Assembly (NCBI GenBank): GCA_035295985.1
Contig: DATHBT010000352.1
Coordinates: forward strand, 1-19,669
Source of the DNA: JAIVGV01 sp035295985
GTDB lineage: Bacteria > Acidobacteriota > Blastocatellia > Pyrinomonadales > Pyrinomonadaceae
Direction: 5' to 3'
Length of the DNA: 19,669 nucleotides
The notes below the pieces were generated by a model, which searched no databases, was not told the DNA's origin, and was given only the letters and a program-made list of their open reading frames with translations. Of the stretch, positions 1 to 6,591 are shown in pieces. The translations under genes were made by a program, and so were the position numbers. Position 1 is the first letter of the stretch. Each line of letters opens with the position of its first letter.

Positions 1-1964
1 TTATTCCACCAGACCGAAGGCGAGACGACGACGCCCTCGCGCGCGCGCGCGGTGACGACCGCCGTCAGCTCGCACGAGCCGCGCTCGTTGTAGGCGCGCA
101 CGCGGTCGCCGTCAGCGATGCCGCGCTTACTTGCGTCCTCCGGGTTGATCTCGACGAAGGGCGCGCGCTCCTGTCTCAACTGCTTCGGCAGGTTCGCGAA
201 GCTCGAATTGAGGAAGGCGTGCGCGGCCGGCGTCAGAAGGGCGAGCGGGAATTTTTGGGCGAGCGCGGGCGCGCTCCGCCGAGACTCGCGGGGCGGGATA
301 AACTCCGGCACGCCGGGCAGCCCCCGCATGGCGAGCGTCTCCGAATAAAGCTCGCACTTGCCCGAAGGCGTCTTGAAGCCGCCGTCGGCGAACGGCGCGA
401 AGTCTTCGGGCAGATTCATCCTCACCCAGCCGCGCTCACGAAGGAGTTCGAGCGTGATGCCCCTGAGTGCCGGGTGCTCAACCTCCAGAGCCTGCCTCGC
501 AATGTCCTCGTCCGAATCCTTCAGACACTCGTCATCAAACCCCAGCCGCGCGGCGAGCAGGCGGAAGACCTCCGAGTTCGGCTTCGCCTCGTGCAGCGGC
601 GCTATGGCCGGCTCGTTGAGCGTGAGGTAGAAGTGGCCGTAGGCCTTGTGCAGGTCGAAGTGTTCGAGCTGCGTGGTCGCCGGCAACACGATGTCCGCGA
701 AGTCGCACGTGTCGGTCATGAACTGCTCGTGGACGACCGTGAACAAGTCCTCGCGCCTGAGACCTTCGAGCACGCGCGCCTGATCGGGCGCGACCGCCGC
801 CGGGTTCGAGTTATAGACGTAGAGAGCGCGCACGGGCGGGTCGTCCGTGCGCGTGAGCGCGTCGCCGAGCGCGCTCATGTTGAGCGTGCGCGGGCGGGGC
901 GTGGGCATCAGGTCTGGGCGCTGTAGCCGTTCGTAGTTGAGCGGGAACGTGCCGCTAGTCGAGAGCAGCGCGCCGCCGGCCGGGTCGCGCCACGCGCCGG
1001 TGACGGCGGGCAGGCACGTGATCGAACGCACGGCCATCCCGCCGCCCGCGTGCCGCTGCAAGCCGTAGTTCAGACGAATCACCGCGGGCCGTGTCCGCGC
1101 GTACTCGCGCGCGAGTCTCACAACCGTCTCCGCTTCGATCCCGCAAATCTCCGCGACGCGCGCCGGGTCGTACTCGCGCACGTGCCGGCGCAACTCGTCC
1201 GCGCCGACGGTGTGGCGTTCGAGGTAGTCTTTATCCTCCAGCCCCTCGGCGAAGATGACGTGCATCAGGCCGAGCGCGAGCGCGGCGTCAGTGCCGGGCA
1301 GCAGCGCGACGTGCTCGTGGCACTGGTCGGCCGTGCGCGTGCGCCGCGGATCAATCGCGACGACGCGCGCGCCGCGCTTCCTGGCTTCGAGGACGAACGG
1401 CCAGAGGTGCACATTCGACGTGATCGTGTTAGTGCCCCAGAGGATGATGAGTCGCGCGTCGGCAAACTTCTCCGGGTCTGTGCCGAGCTTCGCGCCGACT
1501 GTGGAGAGCAATCCTTCCGTGCCCGCCGTCGCGCAGATCGTCCGGTCTAGCTGCGACGCGCCGAGCCGGTGGAAGAAGCGCCTGTCCATCGACTCCGACT
1601 GCACCAGCCCCATCGTGCCGCAGTAGCTGTAGGGCAGAATCGTCTCCGGCCCCTCGGCCGACTCCGCGAGCGCGCGGAATTTCTGCGCGATCTCGTCCAG
1701 CGCCTCGTCCCAACTGACCGGCACGAACCGCCCCTCGCCTTTCGCGCCCGCGCGCCGCAGCGGGGTCCTCACGCGGTCGGGGCTGTGCGTGCGCTCGTGG
1801 TAGTTGTTGACCTTGGTGCAGAGCGTCCCGCGCGTGAATGGGTGTGTGGGGTCGCCTTTGACGGCGACTGCCCGGCCGCGCTCGACCGTCACCAGCATCG
1901 CGCAGGTGTCCGGGCAGTCGTGCGGGCAGGCGGCGCGGACGATCTCGGTTCCGTTCTCGCTCAT
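1..1964 (-). CDS. Molybdopterin (Mo/W-bisPGD) oxidoreductase with N-terminal [4Fe-4S] site, 3' end beyond window
   Basis: This is a cytoplasmic member of the formate dehydrogenase / nitrate and thiosulfate reductase superfamily (COG0243 type); the substrate cannot be read from sequence. Seen: about 654 codons open on the minus strand from ATG at 1964. An N-terminal cluster motif, C13-x3-C17-x3-C21-x27-C49, is followed by Lys51, the usual electron-relay position. Further on are a TNTITSNVHLWPF stretch, IDPRRTRTAD, YNSNPAAVAPDQ, DTCDFADIVLPATTQLEHFD and TPSGKCELYSE, all typical of the family. The last readable residues, GVVVSPSVWWN, match the C-terminal cofactor-binding domain just before the usual end. 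No Tat signal is seen. A GGAGA ribosome site lies inside the upstream regulator gene, and the start overlaps that gene's stop (TGATG), implying translational coupling. The TAA at positions 1-3 is out of frame, so the true stop lies outside. A region with C in ICATAGTEG could hold the metal ligand, but this is uncertain. Confidence 0.9.
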   Translation of the reverse strand, partial: MSENGTEIVRAACPHDCPDTCAMLVTVERGRAVAVKGDPTHPFTRGTLCTKVNNYHERTHSPDRVRTPLRRAGAKGEGRFVPVSWDEALDEIAQKFRALAESAEGPETILPYSYCGTMGLVQSESMDRRFFHRLGASQLDRTICATAGTEGLLSTVGAKLGTDPEKFADARLIILWGTNTITSNVHLWPFVLEARKRGARVVAIDPRRTRTADQCHEHVALLPGTDAALALGLMHVIFAEGLEDKDYLERHTVGADELRRHVREYDPARVAEICGIEAETVVRLAREYARTRPAVIRLNYGLQRHAGGGMAVRSITCLPAVTGAWRDPAGGALLSTSGTFPLNYERLQRPDLMPTPRPRTLNMSALGDALTRTDDPPVRALYVYNSNPAAVAPDQARVLEGLRREDLFTVVHEQFMTDTCDFADIVLPATTQLEHFDLHKAYGHFYLTLNEPAIAPLHEAKPNSEVFRLLAARLGFDDECLKDSDEDIARQALEVEHPALRGITLELLRERGWVRMNLPEDFAPFADGGFKTPSGKCELYSETLAMRGLPGVPEFIPPRESRRSAPALAQKFPLALLTPAAHAFLNSSFANLPKQLRQERAPFVEINPEDASKRGIADGDRVRAYNERGSCELTAVVTARAREGVVVSPSVWWN

Positions 1965-2380
1965 CAGTTCTCCGGTTCGGCGACGGGGCCGCGGCCCGCG
2001 CGCTTCGGCTTGGCCTCGATCCACTTCGTCACGTGTTCGGCGATGTTGAAGAGGTCGAGCGGTTTGATCAGGTAATCCTGCGCCCCGGCCCTGAGCGCGG
2101 CCTCGCGCTCCCTTTGCATGGCGTGGGCAGAGTAGAAAATGATCGGGGCCTCGGCGTCCAACTCGCGGATGGCCTCGCAGAGGGTGATGCCGGAAACGTC
2201 CGGGAAGGTGTGATTAAGGAGATAGAGGTCGAAGTCTCCGCCGCGGGCCAGCGCCAGCGCGTCGCGGCCGTTCGAGGCGGGCGTCACCTTGTAGCCTGCG
2301 TTCTCCAGAAAGATGGTCATCAGGACGCGCGTGTCTTCGTGATCTTCGACGTAGAGGATGTGTCCCTTGGTTGGCTCCAT
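1964..2380 (-). CDS. Receiver-domain-only response regulator with Asn at the phosphoacceptor position
   Basis: A 138-residue CheY-like receiver with no output domain. I chose ATG 2380 because AAAGGTGG sits just upstream and the protein then starts directly at the first beta strand (HILYVEDHED); a start at 2440 would add an unconserved tail. Seen: acidic pair E12/D13, S84 in the IIFYSA strand, and K106 in DYLIKP, all standard receiver positions. The expected phosphorylated Asp, at the end of the third strand (FDLYLL-x), is Asn56 (codon 2213-2215, AAT). Known: loss of this Asp normally prevents phosphorylation and gives pseudo-receivers. Its stop overlaps the start of the molybdopterin oxidoreductase by one base, so the two are probably co-translated. 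Whether it controls that enzyme is inference. No histidine kinase is in the window. Confidence 0.88.
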   Translation of the reverse strand: MEPTKGHILYVEDHEDTRVLMTIFLENAGYKVTPASNGRDALALARGGDFDLYLLNHTFPDVSGITLCEAIRELDAEAPIIFYSAHAMQREREAALRAGAQDYLIKPLDLFNIAEHVTKWIEAKPKRAGRGPVAEPEN

Positions 2381-2403
2381 CACCGACCACCTTTCGGAAT
2401 GGC

Positions 2404-2431
2404 GCCCCCTCAGTTTGTGAGGTGAGGGGGC
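2404..2431. promoter_or_regulatory. Hairpin with two alternative pairings in the divergent spacer
   Basis: GCCCCCTCA (2404-2412) pairs perfectly with TGAGGGGGC (2423-2431). The inner part CCTCA (2408-2412) can instead pair with the nearer TGAGG (2418-2422), giving a competing 5-bp hairpin with a 5-nt loop. The element lies 23 bp upstream of the response regulator start and about 17 bp upstream of the mrp promoter -35. It could be a leader structure for the minus-strand pair or a protein-binding palindrome. There is no T-run, so a terminator is unlikely. Confidence 0.45.
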
Positions 2432-2448
2432 CGGCCGCACCCGCCAAT

Positions 2449-2477
2449 TTTACGTTCGACGTAGCAACCCTTATAAT
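2449..2477 (+). promoter_or_regulatory. Sigma70-like promoter of mrp
   Basis: A -35 box TTTACG (2449-2454, 4 of 6 to consensus), a 17-bp spacer and a perfect -10 box TATAAT (2472-2477). Transcription would start near 2484, only about 10 nt before the mrp ATG at 2494. The message would therefore be nearly leaderless, consistent with the lack of a clear Shine-Dalgarno sequence there. Confidence 0.7.
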
Positions 2478-2493
2478 TTCGGCCGGGTAAATT

Positions 2494-3576
2494 ATGGCAC
2501 AGATCACAGAACAAAGCGTGCTCTCGGCACTGCGCCAGGTGCGCGATCCGGACCTCCACAAAGACATCGTGACGCTCGGCTTCATCCGCGATCTACAGAT
2601 CAGCGGCGGAGACGTTTCATTCCGCGTCGTGCTCACGACGCCGGCCTGCCCGGTGCGCGAGCAGTTGCAGGAGGAGGCGCGCCGCGTTGTCGCCGAGATT
2701 CCCGGCGTCTCCTCGGTCAACGTGACGATGGACGCGGAAGTTCCCAAGGGGCGGGGCCTCGGCGAGAAGGTCGTCGTGCCGGGCGTCAGGAACATCGTCG
2801 CGGTCTCTTCGGGCAAGGGCGGCGTCGGCAAGTCCACGGTCGCCGTCAACCTCGCCGTCTCGCTCGCGTTGGACGGCGCGCGCGTCGGGCTGATGGATGC
2901 GGACGTGTACGGCCCGAACGTGCCGCTGATGCTCGGCGCGGGGCACATCAAGCCCGAGATCGCGGGCAACAAGCTGCTGCCGGTCGTGGCCCACGGCGTC
3001 AAGATGATGTCGATGGCGATCCTCAAGCCCGGCGACGAGCCGATGATCGTGCGCGGGCCGATTTTGCACGGGCTGGTGCGGCAGTTCCTACAGGACGTGG
3101 CGTGGGGCGAACTGGACTACCTGATCGTTGACATGCCGCCGGGCACGGGCGACGTGCAACTGTCGCTCGCGCAGCTCGTCCCCGTGCAGGGCGCTGTGAT
3201 GGTGACGACGCCGCAGGAGGTGGCAATCGCGGACGTGCGCCGCGCCATACGCATGTTCGAGACGGTGGCCGTCCCCGTCTTAGGGATCGTCGAGAACATG
3301 AGCTACTTCATCGCGCCCGACACGGGCACGCGCTACAACATCTTCGGCGAGGGCGGCGGGCAAAAACTGGCCGACGCTTACAACGTGGCGCTGCTCGGCC
3401 AGGTGCCGCTCGGACTGGAAGTGCGCGAGGGCGGGGACAAAGGCGTGCCCGTCGTCGTCAGCCACCCCGATTCCCCGCAGGCGCGCGCGTTTCGGAGCGC
3501 GGCCGAGGAGGTCGCCCGCTACGTCTCCATCGAGGCTATGAAGCCGGAGCTGAAGGTCGTGATGACCAAAGCCTAA
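2494..3576 (+). CDS. mrp: Mrp/ApbC-type Fe-S cluster carrier P-loop ATPase
   Basis: A 360-residue Mrp/NBP35-family ATPase, the usual length for the form with an N-terminal DUF59 (MIP18-like) domain. Known role: cytosolic Fe-S cluster scaffold/carrier that hydrolyses ATP. Seen: DUF59 at about residues 5-80 with TTPACPVR; deviant Walker A SSGKGGVGKST around 105-115; the DADVYGPN switch; Walker B YLIVDMPPGTGD around 210-218. The motif ENMSYF is followed by APDTGTRYNIFGEGGG. In many family members this last segment carries a CxxC that bridges the dimer and holds the cluster; here both Cys are replaced (A..T). The next plus-strand genes are an A-type carrier and a ferredoxin, so a role in Fe-S assembly fits. 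It is transcribed from its own promoter at 2449-2477. Confidence 0.95.
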   Translation: MAQITEQSVLSALRQVRDPDLHKDIVTLGFIRDLQISGGDVSFRVVLTTPACPVREQLQEEARRVVAEIPGVSSVNVTMDAEVPKGRGLGEKVVVPGVRNIVAVSSGKGGVGKSTVAVNLAVSLALDGARVGLMDADVYGPNVPLMLGAGHIKPEIAGNKLLPVVAHGVKMMSMAILKPGDEPMIVRGPILHGLVRQFLQDVAWGELDYLIVDMPPGTGDVQLSLAQLVPVQGAVMVTTPQEVAIADVRRAIRMFETVAVPVLGIVENMSYFIAPDTGTRYNIFGEGGGQKLADAYNVALLGQVPLGLEVREGGDKGVPVVVSHPDSPQARAFRSAAEEVARYVSIEAMKPELKVVMTKA

Positions 3577-3580
3577 CAGC

Positions 3581-3690
3581 CGTCAGTTGTCCGTGGTCAG
3601 TTGTCAGTTGTTTGTGTCTGGCGGGCTGAGAGGTTAAAATTAAGTCGTCAGTTAAGGGAACAACGGACGACGGACAACTGACGACGGACA
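3581..3690. repeat. Heptamer-based inverted repeat, mrp to A-type carrier spacer
   Basis: Left arm CGTCAGTTGTCCGT (3581-3594) is perfectly complementary to ACGGACAACTGACG (3670-3683). Both arms continue as 7-bp units: CAGTTGT, CCGTGGT, CAGTTGT, CAGTTGT on the left; ACGGACG, ACGGACA, ACTGACG, ACGGACA on the right. The 75-nt interior is AT-richer and holds a possible promoter. It resembles short tandemly repeated heptamers described in cyanobacteria. Confidence 0.75.
3612..3640 (+). promoter_or_regulatory. Candidate promoter of the A-type carrier, inside the repeat loop
   Basis: TTGTGT (3612-3617), a 17-bp spacer and TAAAAT (3635-3640, 5 of 6). It lies between the two arms of the heptamer repeat, so the transcript would begin near 3647 and carry only the right arm. 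The -35 match is weak (3 of 6), so this is tentative. Confidence 0.35.
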
Positions 3691-3738
3691 AATTCATCTG
3701 AATTACAGAAGATCGACTGTTCAAGAGGAGAAGGTTTA

Positions 3739-4095
3739 ATGTCAACAGCAACGATGCCGACCGTGCAGCTCGGCGTGACCGAGACGGCGGCCGAAGAGAT
3801 CAAGAAGTTCATGGCGAGCGAAGAGGGCTTGCCGGAGACGGCGGGCCTGCGCGTGCGGGTCGTGCCGGGCGGCTGCTCCGGCTTCCAGTACAGCCTGAAC
3901 ATCGAGGAGGAGTCGCGGCAGGGCGATCACGTGTTCGACCAGCACGGCGTCCGCCTCTTCGTCGACATGTTCAGCGCGCAGTACCTGAACGGCGTCGAGA
4001 TCGACTACGTCACGAGCGTCATGGGCCAGGGCTTCACGTTCAAGAACCCGAACGCGACGGGGTCGTGCGGCTGCGGCTCGTCGTTCACGGCCTAA
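3739..4095 (+). CDS. A-type iron-sulfur cluster carrier (IscA/ErpA/HesB family)
   Basis: 118 residues, normal for the family plus a short N-terminal tail. Known role: binds iron or a [2Fe-2S]/[4Fe-4S] cluster and passes it to apoproteins in the cytoplasm. Seen: the three invariant cysteines, C46 in VVPGGCSGFQY and C110/C112 in the C-terminal GSCGCGSSF; plus TETAAEEIKKF and the VEIDYV..MGQGFTFKNPNATG signature. The start is supported by AGAGGAGAAGG about 4-14 nt upstream. It follows mrp after a 162-bp spacer that carries a repeat and a possible promoter, so it may be transcribed separately. IscA, ErpA and SufA cannot be told apart from the sequence alone. Confidence 0.95.
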   Translation: MSTATMPTVQLGVTETAAEEIKKFMASEEGLPETAGLRVRVVPGGCSGFQYSLNIEEESRQGDHVFDQHGVRLFVDMFSAQYLNGVEIDYVTSVMGQGFTFKNPNATGSCGCGSSFTA

Positions 4096-4130
4096 GCCCG
4101 GCCGACGAACTCCAACCATGCGCGGTGCGC

Positions 4131-4200
4131 GAGAAATGCGCCGCGCGTCTCGCCTTTTGCGGCGCGGCGCGCGGCGCGATTCTCGTGTACCGCATTTCTC
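4131..4200. repeat. Long GC-rich hairpin between carrier and ferredoxin genes
   Basis: GAGAAATGCG (4131-4140) and CGCATTTCTC (4191-4200) form a perfect 10-bp outer stem. Inside it CGCCGCGCG (4139-4147) pairs with CGCGCGGCG (4168-4176). On the plus strand the structure is followed by ATTTTTCG, so it could act as a terminator for the A-type carrier gene upstream of the ferredoxin leader. Confidence 0.5.
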
Positions 4201-4271
4201 ATTTTTCGTGTACACTGCCGGCACTCCAGCAGCAATAAAATCAGATCGAACCTGAGAGGAGCCTGCCGAAG

Positions 4272-4607
4272 ATGCCGAAGGTAGAAGCCGAGACCGCGTC
4301 GGGCGCGCAAACCGTCGAGGCCGCCGAGGGGCGCAAGCTCGTCCTCGCGCTCGAAGACGGCGGGATCGACATCCTGCACCGCTGCGGCGGCAACGCCAAG
4401 TGCACGACCTGCCGCGTCGAGGTGCTCGAAGGCGACGCGGGCGAGATGCAGACGGCCGAGCGCGAGCGCCTCGCGCGCGAGACGGGCCTCGCCGAGAACA
4501 CGCGCCTCTCCTGCCAGGTGCGCGTCAGCGAAGACCTGAAAGTCCGCGTCCTGCGCCAGCTCAGCACGTCGGGCCTGCCCGATCCCGGCCCGCGCCCCGC
4601 GGAGTAA
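4272..4607 (+). CDS. [2Fe-2S] ferredoxin
   Basis: A 111-residue soluble electron carrier. Seen: cluster ligands C38-x5-C44-x2-C47 (RCGGNAKCTTCRVEV) and C81 (RLSCQV). The C-x5-C-x2-C...C spacing is that of adrenodoxin/Isc-type rather than plant photosynthetic ferredoxins. The N-terminal half is the usual beta-grasp region, ending in a Pro-rich tail. GAGAGGAG (4254-4261) lies 10 nt before the ATG. Together with mrp and the A-type carrier upstream it suggests an electron supply for Fe-S assembly, but no IscS, IscU or Hsc genes are here. The redox partner is unknown. Confidence 0.93.
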   Translation: MPKVEAETASGAQTVEAAEGRKLVLALEDGGIDILHRCGGNAKCTTCRVEVLEGDAGEMQTAERERLARETGLAENTRLSCQVRVSEDLKVRVLRQLSTSGLPDPGPRPAE

Positions 4608-4610
4608 AAA

Positions 4611-4690
4611 AGTGATCAGCGGCCGGCGGTCAGAGCAGAAACTTCTTTACTAACCACCGGCCACCGGCCACTGACCACTGCTCTTCGCTC
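4611..4690. repeat. Heptamer-based inverted repeat after the ferredoxin gene
   Basis: Read on the minus strand, the right half gives GAGCAGT, GGTCAGT, GGCCGGT, GGCCGGT, GGTTAG. The left half on the plus strand gives GTGATCA, GCGGCCG, GCGGTCA, GAGCAGA. GAGCAG (4633-4638) pairs with CTGCTC (4678-4683) and the inner units pair imperfectly. It starts 3-4 nt after the ferredoxin stop and may serve as a transcript 3' end. The remaining 4691-4791 holds no clear gene; a CGGGAGGG ribosome site precedes the next ATG. Confidence 0.65.
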
Positions 4691-4791
4691 TTGAGCCGTT
4701 TGGCGGGCGGTGCTAATCTCACGCGGAAATCGCGCCCGTTAGAAGTTCTTCCAAGTTCACACCACGACAACCGAATTGTTCGGGAGGGCTT

Positions 4792-5604
4792 ATGCTGATC
4801 GAGTCAACCGCACATCTCCCCGTCGGCCTCGCGATGCTACAGGACCTGTTTCACCCGCCGAGCGGCGCGGACATCGCGCGCATCATCCTGCGCTGGAGCC
4901 ACTTCGTCTTCGGCATCACCTGGATCGGCCTGCTCTACTTCTTCAACCTCGTCAACGTACCCTTACAGAAGGAGCTGGACGCGCCGACGAAGAAGGTCGT
5001 CAACCCCTCGCTGCTCTCGCGCACGCTCTGGTACTTCCGCTGGGGCGCGGTCGGAACCGTCCTCGTCGGGTTGATGTACTACGCCATGTACATCCTCGCG
5101 GCCGACGTGAAGAACACGAAAGCGGCGGGCGGCGACGCGAACACGTGGGTCGTGCTCCTGGTGTGGCTGCTGCTGCCCGTCATCACCTTCTTCGTCGAGT
5201 TCCTGATCATCACGCGCGTGCCGGCGCTCACCAAAGACGGGAAGATACTCGCGGCCGTCGTCGCCGTGCTGGTCGTCCTGATGTCGTGGGGCATCATCTG
5301 TTGGCTCGAATACCAGCTCGTCGGCGCGCCCGCCGGCGGGCGGCCCGGCGACAGCTTCGCCAGCAACAAGACTTACTCCATCGGCATCGGCGGCGCGCTC
5401 GGCATCATCATGCTCCTCAACGTCTGGGGCATCATCTGGCCGGCGCAGAAGCGCATCATCGCCGGCATCACTTCGGGGAACGCCGCCCCGCCGGAACTCG
5501 CTCGCCGCGCCTTCCTCGCCTCGCGCACCAACGCCTGGCTCTCACTCCCCATGCTCTTCTTCATGGCGACCTCCCACGGCGACTGGATCATCTTCGGCAA
5601 GTAG
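4792..5604 (+). CDS. PuuD-like (urate hydroxylase N-terminal type) integral membrane protein
   Basis: 270 residues with about six hydrophobic segments: roughly 30-54, 80-104, 119-142, 151-174, 196-218 and 248-262. The sequence HFVFGITWIGLLYFFNLVNVP, then TLWYFRWGAVGT, LNVWGIIWPAQK and LPMLFFMATSHGD match the pattern of the membrane domain of urate hydroxylase PuuD (PF06181-type). The C-terminal cytochrome c domain found in full PuuD is absent, so urate oxidation is not assured; many bacteria carry this membrane-only form with unknown function. The start is supported by CGGGAGGG 5 nt upstream. No purine-degradation genes are nearby. An overlapping plus-strand frame rich in Arg and His is a shadow of this GC-rich gene. 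Confidence 0.85.
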   Translation: MLIESTAHLPVGLAMLQDLFHPPSGADIARIILRWSHFVFGITWIGLLYFFNLVNVPLQKELDAPTKKVVNPSLLSRTLWYFRWGAVGTVLVGLMYYAMYILAADVKNTKAAGGDANTWVVLLVWLLLPVITFFVEFLIITRVPALTKDGKILAAVVAVLVVLMSWGIICWLEYQLVGAPAGGRPGDSFASNKTYSIGIGGALGIIMLLNVWGIIWPAQKRIIAGITSGNAAPPELARRAFLASRTNAWLSLPMLFFMATSHGDWIIFGK

Positions 5605-5626
5605 CCGAAAGGTCGTAACAAGTAAA

Positions 5627-5683
5627 CCGAGACGGGCGGCGGGTAAGACACTGATCTTACCCGCCGCCCGTCTCGCGTCTCGG
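5627..5683 (+). terminator. Strong 20-bp hairpin with heptamer structure, likely transcript end
   Basis: A perfect 20-bp stem (5629-5648 with 5655-5674) closes a 6-nt loop, CACTGA, 24 nt after the stop of the PuuD-like gene. There is no T-run. The right arm contains an extra copy of the 7-bp unit CGTCTCG, so 5627-5634 can pair alternatively with 5676-5683. On the minus strand it reads CGAGACG, CGAGACG, GGCGGCG, GGTAAGA, the same 7-bp periodicity as other spacers here. Confidence 0.6.
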
Positions 5684-5728
5684 CTCGCCAGTCTCCCCCG
5701 CGTGACAGTAACGCCTCAGTCTCTCCAC

Positions 5729-5751
5729 CCGCCCGCTACACACGCGGGCGG
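5729..5751. repeat. Second hairpin before the superoxide dismutase gene
   Basis: CCGCCCGC (5729-5736), loop TACACAC, GCGGGCGG (5744-5751). It lies about 70 bp upstream of the superoxide dismutase ATG. The role is unknown; it could end readthrough transcripts or sit in the dismutase promoter region. Confidence 0.45.
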
Positions 5752-5819
5752 ATGGGGTAGTAAACTGTCCGCACTCGCGCGCCCGTCCAGAAAATTTTCA
5801 TGCCAGAAGGGGGAGGCCA

Positions 5820-6455
5820 ATGATCAGCAAAGTCACATACCAGCCGAAGGAGTTTAACCTGAGCGGGCTGAACGGCATCTCGGATAACACTCTGGAGATG
5901 CACTTCAAGCTCTACCAGGGCTACGTCAAGGAGACGAACAAGCTGACCGAGAAGATCAGCGAGTTCCTCGCCGACGGCAAGGTCGATCAGGAGGAGATGC
6001 CGGCCTACTCGGAGATGACGCGCCGACTCGGCTTCGAGTACAACGGGATGGTGCTGCACGAGTACTACTTCGGCAACATGAAACGGCAGGGGTCGGTCGA
6101 TCCCGGCAGGGACTCGACGTTCTTCAAACTGGCCGAGGACTCGTTCGGGAGTTACGACATCTGGAAGGCCGACTTCGTCGGCGTCGGCAAGATGCGCGGC
6201 GTGGGCTGGGCCGTCTGCTACCAGAACCCGGCCAACGGCGCGCTCTCGAACCACTGGATCACGCTGCACGAGACGGGGAACGTCAGCGGGTTCGCCCCCG
6301 TCCTCGTGATGGACGTGTGGGAGCACGCCTTCATACGCGACTACGCGCCGGCCGACCGCCCCAAGTACATCGAGGCCTTCTTCTCCAACATCGACTGGGC
6401 GGCCTGCGAGCAACGCCTCAAGCTCGACGCGGTCTCCCGGCCCGCCACCGCGTGA
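5820..6455 (+). CDS. Fe/Mn-family superoxide dismutase
   Basis: 211 residues, normal for the family; converts superoxide to oxygen and peroxide. Seen metal ligands: H28 (LEMHFKLYQGYV), H80 (LHEYYFGNM), D165 and H169 in the hallmark DVWEHAF. The LHxxYFxNM form around the second His resembles archaeal-type enzymes rather than E. coli SodA/SodB. No signal peptide is seen, so it is probably cytoplasmic. A strong ribosome site (AAGGGGGAGG) precedes the ATG. The choice of Fe or Mn cannot be made from sequence alone. A dismutase next to Fe-S assembly and repair genes is a sensible oxidative-stress neighbourhood, although it is transcribed separately. Confidence 0.93.
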   Translation: MISKVTYQPKEFNLSGLNGISDNTLEMHFKLYQGYVKETNKLTEKISEFLADGKVDQEEMPAYSEMTRRLGFEYNGMVLHEYYFGNMKRQGSVDPGRDSTFFKLAEDSFGSYDIWKADFVGVGKMRGVGWAVCYQNPANGALSNHWITLHETGNVSGFAPVLVMDVWEHAFIRDYAPADRPKYIEAFFSNIDWAACEQRLKLDAVSRPATA

Positions 6456-6458
6456 AGA

Positions 6459-6542
6459 ATTGCGGAATGCGGAATGCGGATTTCGGATTATGAAGACAGC
6501 TTGTCTCTTTAAATCCGCAATCCGAAATCCGCATTCCGCAAT
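6459..6542. repeat. Heptamer-based inverted repeat between dismutase and lipoprotein genes
   Basis: The left arm (6459-6489) reads ATTGCGG, AATGCGG, AATGCGG, ATTTCGG, ATT. The right arm (6512-6542), read on the minus strand, gives ATTGCGG, AATGCGG, ATTTCGG, ATTGCGG, ATT. The two arms use the same four unit types in a shifted order, so they can pair in more than one register. It begins 4 nt after the dismutase stop and ends 2 nt before an extended -10 promoter. Confidence 0.85.
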
Positions 6543-6543
6543 C

Positions 6544-6552
6544 TGCTATACT
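6544..6552 (+). promoter_or_regulatory. Extended -10 promoter of the lipoprotein gene
   Basis: TGC followed by TATACT (6547-6552) matches the TGnTATAAT extended -10 with 5 of 6 in the hexamer. No -35 is recognisable because the upstream DNA is the repeat arm. Start of transcription would be near 6559, 33 nt before the ATG at 6592, where GGAGG (6582-6586) is the ribosome site. Confidence 0.55.
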
Positions 6553-6591
6553 TTCCTCGCTCGATTCCAACGAAAACCGTCGGAGGCAGTC

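Noticed and set aside
1..3. TAA (minus strand) as the stop of the molybdopterin oxidoreductase
   Set aside because: It is in a different frame from ATG 1964. The true frame ends ...SVWWN at the edge, a known pattern that continues beyond it.
2214..3026. 270-residue minus-strand frame across mrp and the regulator
   Set aside because: It is antisense to the conserved mrp gene and has no domain.
4776..5618. 280-residue plus-strand frame overlapping the PuuD-like gene
   Set aside because: It is made mostly of Arg, His and Ala; the alternative frame gives a clear membrane protein with a ribosome site.
6460..6591. Extended N-terminus of the lipoprotein from ATG 6460
   Set aside because: The extension is entirely heptamer repeat DNA and promoter; the lipoprotein signal begins at 6592.
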